Positions 9,822 to 18,187 of a DNA stretch of 64,000 nt are shown in pieces. The translations under genes and the position numbers were made by a program. This stretch comes from JBBQVS01 sp964657325 (GTDB lineage Bacteria; Chloroflexota; Ktedonobacteria; Ktedonobacterales; Ktedonobacteraceae): contig CAZZVE010000010.1 of the NCBI GenBank assembly GCA_964657325.1, forward strand, positions 1 to 64,000, read 5' to 3'. The notes beneath the pieces are model-generated. The model did not search any database and was not told the origin of the DNA. It saw only the letters and a list, made by a program, of their open reading frames with translations. Numbering within the stretch: the first letter of the stretch is position 1; each line of letters starts with the position of its first letter.

Positions 9822-12800
9822 ATGAGTCAGTCCTTCTATCAGAAGCGAGATTATGCCTTCGGTCAGGCGATGCTGACCCTACGCACGCGCATCGGGTTGA
9901 CACAAGTGGGGCTGGCTGCGTTGCTGGGTATCTCGCGCAAAGCCGTTAGCAAATGGGAGGCTGGTGATTCGTATCCCAAACCCTCCCACCTGAAAGTGTT
10001 GCTGGCGTTCGCTCTTGAGCAGCGAGCGTTTCCTGCTGGACACGAGGCCGAGGAAGTCCGCGCGTTCTGGCGTGCAGCGCATCAGAAGGTGCTCATTGAT
10101 GAGCCATGGCTTCAGGAGATGTTGAGTCATATGCCTTCTCACCTGACACTTGCGGCAGATGCGTCGGTCGAACGGAAGATGGATGCGCCTCGAGTCGATT
10201 GGGGAGACGCGCTGGATGGATCGAGCTTCTATGGGCGCGAGCGAGAGTTGGAACAGCTCTCTCAGTGGGTGATCGAGGAGCACTGTCGGGTAGTCAGCGT
10301 GTTGGGACTGGGCGGGATTGGCAAGTCAGCACTCACCATCAACCTGATGCACCGCGTGGCACCACACTTCGAGGTAGTCATCTGGCGTTCTCTACGCGAT
10401 GCGCCCATCTGCGAAGCGTTGCTGGATGAGTGTCTCCAGATACTTGCTCCCCAAGCACTTCACGATGTATCTAGCAGTCTCCAACGGCGCCTCAGCCTCG
10501 TGCTAGAGAGTTTGCGTCGCAACCGAGTCTTGCTAGTTTTGGACAACCTGGAGACGCTCCTAGAGGAAGGCCAAAGTACAGGCCACATGCGTTCCGGTTA
10601 TGAGGGGTACGCTTACTTGCTCCACCGAATGGCTGAGACCAAGCATCAGAGCTGTTTGTTGCTCACTAGCCGAGAGAAACCTACCGACCTTGTGCCGCTA
10701 GAAGGCAACCGAACACTAGTACGTACCTTACGCCTTGCTCGACTAGATATCAATGCATGTGAACAGCTGTTGGCAGAAAAAGATGTCGTGGGCAGTGCAG
10801 CTGAGCAAACACGGTTGAGCGAGGCATACGCAGGCAATCCCCTGGCATTGAAAATCGTCGCGCAGGCCATCGTGGACCTCTTCGAAGGCAAAATTGCTCC
10901 TTTCCTGGAACACAGTGAGGTCGTCTTTGGCGGAGTACGTGAACTGCTGAGCGAGCAATATGCTCGTCTCTCAGACATAGAACAGACGGTCCTTTGCTGG
11001 CTGGCAATTGTGCGGGAGCCGATGACCGTGGGCGAGTTGCAAACTGTCTTGGTGGTATCCAAAACGTTAGGGGAGCTCCTGGAAGCTCTCGACGGGTTAC
11101 TACGGCGCAGCCTTATTGAGCGTGGACAACGCGTGGGAAGCTTCACGTTGCAATCAGTGGTTCTGGAGTATGTGACCTTACGGCTCGTTACAGAGACGAG
11201 TCGTGAACTGGAGCAGGGAAGACTCACACTTCTCCTCCAGCATGGACTCTCTCAGGCCCATGCCAAGGACTATGTGCGGCAAACGCAGGAGCGGCTACTG
11301 CTGACCCCCCTACTCGCACGGGTGCAAAGTACAACTAAGAGCCATGAGACTGTGGAGGCACGTTTCTGCTCTTTGCTCGACTTACTACGTATATGGACCG
11401 AGAATGCTCAGGGGTATGGACCGACGAATCTGACAATGTTATTGCGTGTACTGCGAGGAAACCTACGGAGTCTCGACCTATCGCATTTGCTGTTACGTAG
11501 CCTGTATCTCCAAGGCGTCGAGATGCAAGACGTACTCCTTGCCGGATCGACGCTCCAAGACTGTATTTTTACTGAGGCATTCGATGGTATCTCAGCGGTC
11601 GCCACAAGCCCTGATGGGCAATATTGGGCTGCAGTCAGCAGGCAGGGAGACGTGTGGGTATGGAACGAAGGGGGCCAAACCTTGCACCAGATGTGGAAGG
11701 CCCACACGGATAGAATACGAGCACTCACGTTCAGTTCGGACGGACGCAGTTTGTTGACGGGGAGCTGGGATAACACGATCAAGCTGTGGAATGTCTCCAA
11801 TGGTGCGCTACTCTGGTCGGATGAACACGTGAGTAATCTCACCAGTGTGGCCTTTGCCCCCAACAGGCACGTACTTGCCATCGGAGGGGGAACAGATGCG
11901 ATGGTTTCTCTTTGGGATATCCATAATAATATCCGCACTCAAATGCAGCCACACCCGTCTCCAGTGTCTGCACTCTCCTGGAGTTCTGATGAGTGCTTGC
12001 TTGCCAGTGGTCGCTCAGATGGGAATATCCAAGTGTGGACGCAGCCGCTTACACGCGTTCAGACACTTTCTGGACATACGAGTTGGGTGATGGGGCTGGC
12101 CTTTAATCCTGACGGCAGATTGCTTGCCAGCGGGAGTTGGGATGGCACGGTCAAGCTGTGGGAGGTATCTAGTGGGCGATTGCACCTGACGCTGATGGGG
12201 CATACAGATAGGGTGAATCGTGTGGCCTGGAGTAGCGATGGACAGACGCTTGCCAGTTGCAGTCGTGACAAAACGATTCGGCTGTGGGATGTACAGGGGA
12301 ACACTCGGTCAGTATTGCTGGGACACACCGCCGATATCTTCGGCCTGACGTTCACACCCGACAACCATAGCCTACTTAGTGGCAGTGACGATGGCACCTT
12401 GCGGCACTGGGATGTCGCCAGTGGGCGGTGTACACACATCATACACGGATATGTGTCCTCCCTCTCTGACATCGACTGGAGTCCCGATGGCACACAGTTG
12501 GTCAGTGGAGGCATGGACTCACAGGTCACAGTGTGGGATGGAAGCAGTGGGAAGCAAACTAAGGTGCTACGCGGGCATCGTTGGAGCGTCTCTGGGGTAG
12601 GATGGAGTCCCAATGGAAGGATGCTAGCAAGTAGCGGGTGGGACGGTGCTATCAGGCTGTGGAATCCAATCACAGGAACCTCTATTCAGATTCCAGAAAA
12701 TCCTGTTGACCCTGACACCATTTTCTTTAGTGTCGCGTGGAGCCCAAGTGGACTCCACCTGGCGAGCGGAACGTATATCAGTGGTGTGCTGGTATGGGAT

Positions 12801-13457
12801 GTAATGGCACGCTCGGAGCGGTGGCTTGGACGTGAGCTTCCGACCGGGATACGTCATGTGGCTTGGAGTCCCGACGGCACACGACTTGTCGGTGCTGGCG
12901 ATGAGAACATTGTCTATGTATGGAATGTACTGGAAAGCGCCCTGCTGCTGCGGTTGAGAGGGCATCAAGGTACTGTCACGTGTCTTGCCTGGAACAGCGA
13001 TGGAACACACTTGGCATCTGGTAGTCGGACTCAAGAGCGTGGGGAACTGTTAGTGTGGGATATGCAACGTGGGATATGTGTACTTGCCTGTGTGGAGCAG
13101 GTGGGGTTTATCTCTGCGATCACTTGGAGTTCGAGTGGAGATCAGCTTATTAGCGGTGATAGTGAGGGGAGGCTCTGCTGGTGGGATGTGTCCAGCGGAA
13201 AGTGCGTCCGGGTGCGCGAAGCCCATCAAAGGATGGTTCAGGCGCTGAAAGTGAGTCCAGATGGGAACAGGCTGGCGAGTTGCGGTGATGATGGAGCGAT
13301 TATGCTTTGGGACCTACAAAGTGGCGAGTATCTACAAACGGTGCGACATGACCGTCCCTACGAGCGGCTCAATATCACGGGGATTAGAGGAGTAACCGAA
13401 GCGCAAAAGGCGACGTTATCCCTGTTGGGAGCGATTGATGATGCTCAAGCAAAATGA
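9822..13457 (+). CDS. XRE helix-turn-helix + NB-ARC + WD40 repeat STAND protein
   Basis: A 1211-residue multidomain protein. Residues about 10-70 form an XRE-type HTH (GLTQVGLAALLGISRKAVSKWE). Residues about 135-470 form an NB-ARC STAND ATPase: the FYGRERELEQL entry motif, the P-loop GLGGIGKS at 162-169, Walker B in VLLVLDNLE near 238, and an NPLALKI GxP-type motif near 340. From about residue 588 to the end there are roughly a dozen or more WD40 blades (repeats ending in VKLWE, IRLWD, VTVWD and similar). I start at 9822 because GAAAGGAA lies 7 bases upstream; an in-frame ATG at 9783 has none. Known relatives are signal-responsive NTPase switches. The target here is unknown. Confidence 0.9.
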   Translation: MSQSFYQKRDYAFGQAMLTLRTRIGLTQVGLAALLGISRKAVSKWEAGDSYPKPSHLKVLLAFALEQRAFPAGHEAEEVRAFWRAAHQKVLIDEPWLQEMLSHMPSHLTLAADASVERKMDAPRVDWGDALDGSSFYGRERELEQLSQWVIEEHCRVVSVLGLGGIGKSALTINLMHRVAPHFEVVIWRSLRDAPICEALLDECLQILAPQALHDVSSSLQRRLSLVLESLRRNRVLLVLDNLETLLEEGQSTGHMRSGYEGYAYLLHRMAETKHQSCLLLTSREKPTDLVPLEGNRTLVRTLRLARLDINACEQLLAEKDVVGSAAEQTRLSEAYAGNPLALKIVAQAIVDLFEGKIAPFLEHSEVVFGGVRELLSEQYARLSDIEQTVLCWLAIVREPMTVGELQTVLVVSKTLGELLEALDGLLRRSLIERGQRVGSFTLQSVVLEYVTLRLVTETSRELEQGRLTLLLQHGLSQAHAKDYVRQTQERLLLTPLLARVQSTTKSHETVEARFCSLLDLLRIWTENAQGYGPTNLTMLLRVLRGNLRSLDLSHLLLRSLYLQGVEMQDVLLAGSTLQDCIFTEAFDGISAVATSPDGQYWAAVSRQGDVWVWNEGGQTLHQMWKAHTDRIRALTFSSDGRSLLTGSWDNTIKLWNVSNGALLWSDEHVSNLTSVAFAPNRHVLAIGGGTDAMVSLWDIHNNIRTQMQPHPSPVSALSWSSDECLLASGRSDGNIQVWTQPLTRVQTLSGHTSWVMGLAFNPDGRLLASGSWDGTVKLWEVSSGRLHLTLMGHTDRVNRVAWSSDGQTLASCSRDKTIRLWDVQGNTRSVLLGHTADIFGLTFTPDNHSLLSGSDDGTLRHWDVASGRCTHIIHGYVSSLSDIDWSPDGTQLVSGGMDSQVTVWDGSSGKQTKVLRGHRWSVSGVGWSPNGRMLASSGWDGAIRLWNPITGTSIQIPENPVDPDTIFFSVAWSPSGLHLASGTYISGVLVWDVMARSERWLGRELPTGIRHVAWSPDGTRLVGAGDENIVYVWNVLESALLLRLRGHQGTVTCLAWNSDGTHLASGSRTQERGELLVWDMQRGICVLACVEQVGFISAITWSSSGDQLISGDSEGRLCWWDVSSGKCVRVREAHQRMVQALKVSPDGNRLASCGDDGAIMLWDLQSGEYLQTVRHDRPYERLNITGIRGVTEAQKATLSLLGAIDDAQAK

Positions 13458-13803
13458 GGAATTGGCAACTCGTCCATGTTGAAAATCATTCTTTTAGCAA
13501 CGGTTCATGCGTTTTTTACCAAATGTTTTTTCTATTCATTAGAGGAGGCAATGACGAGCATACTTTGTTCAACAGCGACCTTGACCTTCAAAACCTGATC
13601 TGGTGAATGTTGATTTACGTCTTTCTGATTTTGTTGGACACACCATTCTCCAACGTTGCCTCGAAAAGGTTCGTGATTCCTACTGACTATATTATCTATT
13701 GTTCTTGTCCTGCGTCGTATGTCTGATGTTCCCCGCACACAATTGTAGCGAAACCTAAACTGGAAAAGAAAAGAGTGTCCAATTGGTTGGAGCAAAAGTA
13801 TAG
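13458..13803. other. Gene-free stretch between STAND gene and GntR regulator
   Basis: About 346 bases between two convergent genes. The minus strand is open for 87 codons (13532-13795), but I do not recognise the product, its initiation codon has no clear ribosome site, and the translation lacks domain-like features. It may be a relic. No terminator hairpin was seen. Confidence 0.35.
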
Positions 13804-14499
13804 TTATACTTTCCCTTCCTGCTCAAGCACGTTCATAACGTGAGCGACAGTCTGTTGAAGATGGTGACGTACGGCATTGGAGGCCCGAACAGGATCGCTT
13901 GCTTGGCAAGCCGCAAGAATCTCACGATGCTCCATGTCGAGACGCTGCGCATCTCTGGGAACCTCGGCAGCGGCATAAAGATGCAGATAGGCGTTAGAGG
14001 CATTCCGCAATTCTCCAATCATTATAAGCAACCGTGACCGTCCTGAAAGGCTATACAGGCTCATGTGAAACTGATGATTCCGTTCAACATAAAGAACAGC
14101 ATCACTAGTTGCATGCATCTCGTCGAGAAGAGCAGCAAGCGGTGGAGCATTCTGAGGCTGAAAGTGTTCAGCAGCTTTCTCAACAGCCAGCATCTCCAGT
14201 GCCATACGAATGTCGTAGTGCTCAACAAGGTCTTGAATGGTTGGCAAGAAAACCATGACTCCTCGATGAGTGTCGATCTGCACCAAGCCCTCCCTTTGAA
14301 GCAGTCCAAATGCCTCACGAACGGGAGTTGTACTGACCTTAAAGCGTTCGGCTATCTCGACCTGCCGTAACTTCATGCCTGCTGTGAGTTGTCCAGTAGC
14401 GATTTCATGTCGAATAGCAGCAGCAACCTGATCCGCTATCGTGAGTTTTGTGAGTGGGACATTCATGCTACCCTTTCCTGATGATGCAATTGAGTTCAT
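13804..14499 (-). CDS. GntR family transcriptional regulator (FCD/FadR subfamily)
   Basis: DNA-binding regulator of 231 aa. The N-terminal winged helix spans about residues 20-85, with the characteristic LRQVEIAERFKVSTTPVREA. The C-terminal helical FCD ligand-binding domain (about 95-220) has metal-ligand-type residues in YDIRMALE, the NHQFHMSLY helix and the MEHREILAACQ helix. GAGGGAGAG precedes the ATG at 14499; an internal ATG at 14466 is less likely. It is divergent from the FAH-hydrolase gene, with a perfect palindrome in the gap, so it very probably controls the 14.6-19.8 kb catabolic cluster and itself in response to a pathway acid. Confidence 0.9.
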   Translation of the reverse strand: MNSIASSGKGSMNVPLTKLTIADQVAAAIRHEIATGQLTAGMKLRQVEIAERFKVSTTPVREAFGLLQREGLVQIDTHRGVMVFLPTIQDLVEHYDIRMALEMLAVEKAAEHFQPQNAPPLAALLDEMHATSDAVLYVERNHQFHMSLYSLSGRSRLLIMIGELRNASNAYLHLYAAAEVPRDAQRLDMEHREILAACQASDPVRASNAVRHHLQQTVAHVMNVLEQEGKV

Positions 14500-14517
14500 A
14501 AATCCGTTCTCTCCCTC

Positions 14518-14547
14518 TTGACAAGTGTATTATATATTATGCATAAT
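14518..14547 (+). promoter_or_regulatory. Promoter of the aromatic-catabolism cluster
   Basis: A consensus TTGACA at 14518-14523 and CATAAT at 14542-14547 are 18 bases apart, pointing toward the FAH-family gene. The -10 region is buried inside the GntR-type palindrome, which fits repression. Confidence 0.65.
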
Positions 14548-14552
14548 ATATA
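14531..14552. promoter_or_regulatory. Perfect 22-bp palindrome, probable GntR operator
   Basis: The 22 bases are an exact palindrome centred on ATGCAT and made of TA-rich flanks. It lies 32 bases from the GntR start and 96 bases from the FAH start, overlapping the predicted -10 element. FCD-type GntR proteins bind short AT-rich palindromes of this kind, so autoregulation plus control of the catabolic cluster is a reasonable inference. Confidence 0.7.
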
Positions 14553-14647
14553 GTACTCTGGCAGCCTCTGTCTAGTAGCCGTAGGAAACTATTCAAGAAA
14601 ATCGGCTTGTGACAAAGAGCAGTGGTTAGAAAGAAGGAGCGTTTCCA

Positions 14648-15547
14648 ATGATGCTTGTGAGTTACCGAACTCGTGGCTCGAAGGATGCTTGGCGTGTAGG
14701 TATTGCTCATAAAGGGACTGTAGTGGATGCAACTGCGTCCCCATTGCTTCATGCAGATGGTGCGCTTGAGCAAGAAGACTTCTCCGTTCGTGGAGTGCTT
14801 GCGCAGGGTAAACCGTATCTGGAGCAGGTCCTGGCATGGGCCAAGTCTCAGTTCGAGACCAGGAGTCATCTCTTTCCTCTGGACTCGCTGGAACTTGGTC
14901 CACCAGTTCCCGATCCCGACAAAATTATTTGTCTCGGCGTGAACTACCGTGACCATGCAACTGAAGCACAGCAAGAGCTTCCTGTTGCTCCCATGTTCTT
15001 TGCCAAGTTCCGCAATAGTTTAATTGGCCCTACCAGTCCTATTCTCTTACCACATGTGAGCAGTCAGATCGATTATGAAGGGGAATTAGCTGTCATCATT
15101 GGCACGCGTTGCAAAGAGGTATCTGAGCAGGAGGCACTCCAATATGTAGCTGGCTACACCATCATGAATGATGTGAGTGCACGCGACGTGCAAATGCAAA
15201 CGAGTCAGTGGACAGCAGGTAAAGCCTTGGATACCTTCGCACCGATGGGACCTGGGATAGTGCTAGCATCTGATATTCCTAACCCTCAAACGCTTGTACT
15301 GACCACCAAGGTTAATGGGCAGGTGGTGCAACATGATAACACTGCCAATATGATATTTTCCGTAGCGACTGCGATTGCATTCCTCAGTTCCCTCATGACG
15401 CTTGAGCCTGGAGATATCATTGCGACAGGCACTCCATCAGGAGTAGGCTTCAAACGTACTCCTCCCCTCTTTTTGCAAGAAGGGGATGTCACTGAAGTCG
15501 AGATCGAAGGTATTGGTCAGCTTCGCAATCCTGTCATTCGTGCTTAG
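14648..15547 (+). CDS. Fumarylacetoacetate hydrolase family protein
   Basis: FAH-family enzyme (299 aa) that cleaves or processes C-C bonds of diketo acids, as in the lower meta-cleavage or homoprotocatechuate routes. The C-terminal catalytic domain begins near residue 95 with CLGVNYRDHA and carries the metal-binding EGELAVIIG, the NDVSARDVQ segment and the closing TGTPSGVGF near residue 259. The shorter N-terminal domain is typical of bacterial members. AAGGAG precedes the ATG. It is the first gene downstream of the GntR operator, followed by a VOC protein and FAD hydroxylases, so it probably acts on a ring-fission product. Confidence 0.88.
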   Translation: MMLVSYRTRGSKDAWRVGIAHKGTVVDATASPLLHADGALEQEDFSVRGVLAQGKPYLEQVLAWAKSQFETRSHLFPLDSLELGPPVPDPDKIICLGVNYRDHATEAQQELPVAPMFFAKFRNSLIGPTSPILLPHVSSQIDYEGELAVIIGTRCKEVSEQEALQYVAGYTIMNDVSARDVQMQTSQWTAGKALDTFAPMGPGIVLASDIPNPQTLVLTTKVNGQVVQHDNTANMIFSVATAIAFLSSLMTLEPGDIIATGTPSGVGFKRTPPLFLQEGDVTEVEIEGIGQLRNPVIRA

Positions 15548-15660
15548 GAGTAAGCAGGCAAAGATGTGAGAGTATACGTTGTAGAAGCAAAACAAAAAAG
15601 AGATGAGTTCGTTCCATTGCAGAAACGGCTTTCATCTTAGCAACATCAAAGGAGAAAAGG

Positions 15661-16281
15661 ATGTCACACGTATCTGAGAGCAAGACCATCGTTCGTCCTA
15701 CCCTGCACCACATCAACCTGAAGACGAAGCGCATGCAAGAGATGATTGATTGGTACGCCCTGGTAGTAGGTATGGATTCGGCGTACAGGTTTCCAGGTGG
15801 TGCCTGGCTTACTAATGACGAGGCTAACCATCGTCTCGCCTTACTAACCTCACCACAGTTGAGCGAGGACTCCGACAAGCTGACGCATACAGGTATGCAT
15901 CATAGTGCCTTCGAGTATCCATCGATGGGGGACCTGCTCGATACCTACTCGCGCTTGAAGGCTCTGGGCATTGAGCCGCATGCCAGTCTCGATCATGGAA
16001 TGACCACCTCATTTTACTACGAAGACCCCGATGGCAACAGCGTCGAGTTGCAATCTGACAACTTCGGGACATGGCAGGAGTCCAGCGAGTGGATGCGCAC
16101 TTCGCCCCAGTTTGCAGCAAACCCAATTGGGATGCCTGTCGATCCTGAGCAGATGGTGCAAGCACACCATGCGGGAGCCTCGTTTGCAGAACTACATCAG
16201 CGTGCCTATGCTGGTGAGTTTAAGCCCTCTAGCCCTCTGGACTTACATGTGCCACTTGGGGACCCACGCGCTCCGTTGTAA
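15661..16281 (+). CDS. VOC family protein, extradiol dioxygenase-like
   Basis: A 206-residue single-module protein of the vicinal-oxygen-chelate superfamily, resembling catechol 2,3-dioxygenase and biphenyl-diol dioxygenase domains. The three expected metal ligands are visible: His in LHHINLKT (residues 14-15), His in MHHSAFEY (near 80) and Glu in GNSVELQ (near 127). The last 60 residues form a tail outside the fold. AAGGAG with a second AAAAGG precedes the ATG. It sits between the FAH hydrolase and an MhpA-like hydroxylase, which supports ring cleavage of a catechol-type intermediate. The trace at 18072-18152 resembles its 3-prime end. Confidence 0.85.
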   Translation: MSHVSESKTIVRPTLHHINLKTKRMQEMIDWYALVVGMDSAYRFPGGAWLTNDEANHRLALLTSPQLSEDSDKLTHTGMHHSAFEYPSMGDLLDTYSRLKALGIEPHASLDHGMTTSFYYEDPDGNSVELQSDNFGTWQESSEWMRTSPQFAANPIGMPVDPEQMVQAHHAGASFAELHQRAYAGEFKPSSPLDLHVPLGDPRAPL

Positions 16282-16387
16282 AACTATGTAGGCTCGACTG
16301 AATACAAGGTGGCCTGAGCACACAACGCATCACGGGTTGTATGCCAAGCTCTCCGCTTCGACAACAAAAGAGACAAGGAGTACAACG

Positions 16388-17995
16388 ATGCAAAACGAAG
16401 TGGTTGATGTTGTGATCGTTGGCTACGGGCCAGTAGGACAGATGGCTGCAATCCTCCTGGGGCAAAAGGGCTATCACGTCCGTGTCTTCGAGCGCTGGCC
16501 GCAAATCTATGCCCTACCACGAGCGGTGCATTACGATGACGAAATCGCACGCATCTTCCAGACAGCAGGAGTGACTGATCAGGTGCTTAAGGTCGCCGAG
16601 GCAGTGCCAGACTTCTATGAGTGGCGCAACAAAGATGGTGAAGCGCTGCTGCGTCTCGACTGGTCGGGGCGGGGACTTTCAGGATGGTCGGTTGCGAACT
16701 TCTTTGCTCAACCGCAACTCCAAGCGGTGCTTGACGAGAGAGCGAAGTCATTGCCAACAGTCGAGGTGAACCAGGGATGGGAAGTCCAGCGGATTGCAGA
16801 ATTCGACGACTATGTTGAAGTGACAGCAGAGCAGGGGCACGCCAGCCAAGCAGGGGAGTGGGTACCTGAAGAGGGGATACGAACCGTTCGAGCACGCTAC
16901 CTTATTGGTGCTGATGGTGCCAACAGTGCTGTACGTCAACACATGGACACGTCGGTCACCGATCTTGGGTTTGCCTTCGACTGGCTCATTCTGGACATCA
17001 TTCCGCATGAGCAAAGACCTTGGAGTCCAATGAATTGGCAGTTGTGTGACCCAGTGCGTCCAACCACGATCGTTTCTGGCGGCCCAGGTAGACGGCGTTG
17101 GGAGTTCATGCGACTGCCAGGAGAGAGTATCGAGGAACTCAACACGGTTGAGACCGCATGGCGTCTCCTCGATACCTGGGGGATGACCCCAGACAATGCT
17201 ACGCTTGAGCGTCATGCTGTGTACCGATTCGCAGCTCGCTGGGCAGACTCCTGGAGGCAGAGACGACTATTGCTTGCAGGTGATGCGGCTCATCTTATGC
17301 CACCCTTTGCGGGACAAGGCATGTGCTCAGGGTTACGAGATACCATGAATCTGACATGGAAGCTGGATCTCGTCCTTTCTGGAAAGGCAACTGAGGCGAT
17401 CCTGGACACATACGAGTCTGAGCGACTTCTCAACGTCCGTCAGTTCATCGACTTCTCTGTTGAGCTGGGAAGCATTATCTGCATCACTGACCCACAAGCA
17501 GCAGCCGAGCGAGACAAGCGTATGATCAAATCGACGGAAGATCAAACCGCGCCTCCACCAATCCCAAACCCTCCCCATACACTTGGGCCTGGTATTTTGC
17601 GCACCAACGATCCACACTCTAGTGTGCTCTTCATTCAAGGTCGCGTCGCGTATGCAGGCAAGAGCGGACTTTTCGATGATGTCGTTGGACAGGGCTTTTC
17701 TCTTCTTTCACGGGGGGACCTGCCACCAGTACTTAAAGAAGACCAAAGAGAGTTTTTGGCTTCTATCGGTGCTCATGTCCTACGCCTCGCTCAGACTGAA
17801 ACAACGAGCGATGATGTCTTTATCGACCTTGAGGGACGCTACGTGGGCTGGTTCGAGGAGAACGGCTGTGAGGCTGTTCTCGTACGACCGGATTACTACG
17901 TCTTCGGTGCCGTACGGAGGATAGAGGAAGTGTCCAATTTGGTGGCGGATTTACAGGCCCAACTCGCAGGAGTTTCCCTAACAACTAAACATTAA
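16388..17995 (+). CDS. FAD-dependent aromatic hydroxylase, MhpA-like
   Basis: Group A flavoprotein hydroxylase that adds a hydroxyl to a phenolic substrate using NAD(P)H and O2. From the ATG at 16388 it is 535 aa. The FAD-binding GYGPVGQ is near residue 15, the DG motif IGADGANSAVR near 175, and the GD motif LLAGDAAHLMPPFAGQG near 295, followed by a thioredoxin-like C-terminal domain. AAGGAG lies 7 bases before 16388; the in-frame ATG at 16337 has no such site. The sequence pattern matches 3-(3-hydroxyphenyl)propionate hydroxylases, but the exact substrate is unproven. It follows the VOC gene in the GntR-linked cluster. Confidence 0.88.
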   Translation: MQNEVVDVVIVGYGPVGQMAAILLGQKGYHVRVFERWPQIYALPRAVHYDDEIARIFQTAGVTDQVLKVAEAVPDFYEWRNKDGEALLRLDWSGRGLSGWSVANFFAQPQLQAVLDERAKSLPTVEVNQGWEVQRIAEFDDYVEVTAEQGHASQAGEWVPEEGIRTVRARYLIGADGANSAVRQHMDTSVTDLGFAFDWLILDIIPHEQRPWSPMNWQLCDPVRPTTIVSGGPGRRRWEFMRLPGESIEELNTVETAWRLLDTWGMTPDNATLERHAVYRFAARWADSWRQRRLLLAGDAAHLMPPFAGQGMCSGLRDTMNLTWKLDLVLSGKATEAILDTYESERLLNVRQFIDFSVELGSIICITDPQAAAERDKRMIKSTEDQTAPPPIPNPPHTLGPGILRTNDPHSSVLFIQGRVAYAGKSGLFDDVVGQGFSLLSRGDLPPVLKEDQREFLASIGAHVLRLAQTETTSDDVFIDLEGRYVGWFEENGCEAVLVRPDYYVFGAVRRIEEVSNLVADLQAQLAGVSLTTKH

Positions 17996-18071
17996 TGGGA
18001 TTTGACGCTTACAATCACATCAGCACCATCATAATTTTGCACATAGCAAAGAAATTGTAGTTGTGTTCTGC

Positions 18072-18152
18072 CTTGCGAGGGAGGGAGGGAAAAAGCCCTG
18101 ACAAATGATGGACTTGCTTGTGATACTTAAGGGTTCACGCGCTCCATTGTAG
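18072..18152 (+). pseudogene. Decayed 3-prime end of a second VOC dioxygenase gene
   Basis: Aligned without gaps to the last 80 bases of the VOC gene (16201-16280), this stretch matches at 30 of the final 40 positions by hand count, and much less further upstream. It can still be read as DLLVILKGSRAPL and a stop, against DLHVPLGDPRAPL and a stop in the intact gene. It lies directly before the second FAD hydroxylase, just as the intact VOC gene lies before the first, so a VOC-hydroxylase pair was probably present twice. Confidence 0.6.
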
Positions 18153-18187
18153 TGCTCCCTCATATAAGAAGAAAGTAGTGTTGGAAC

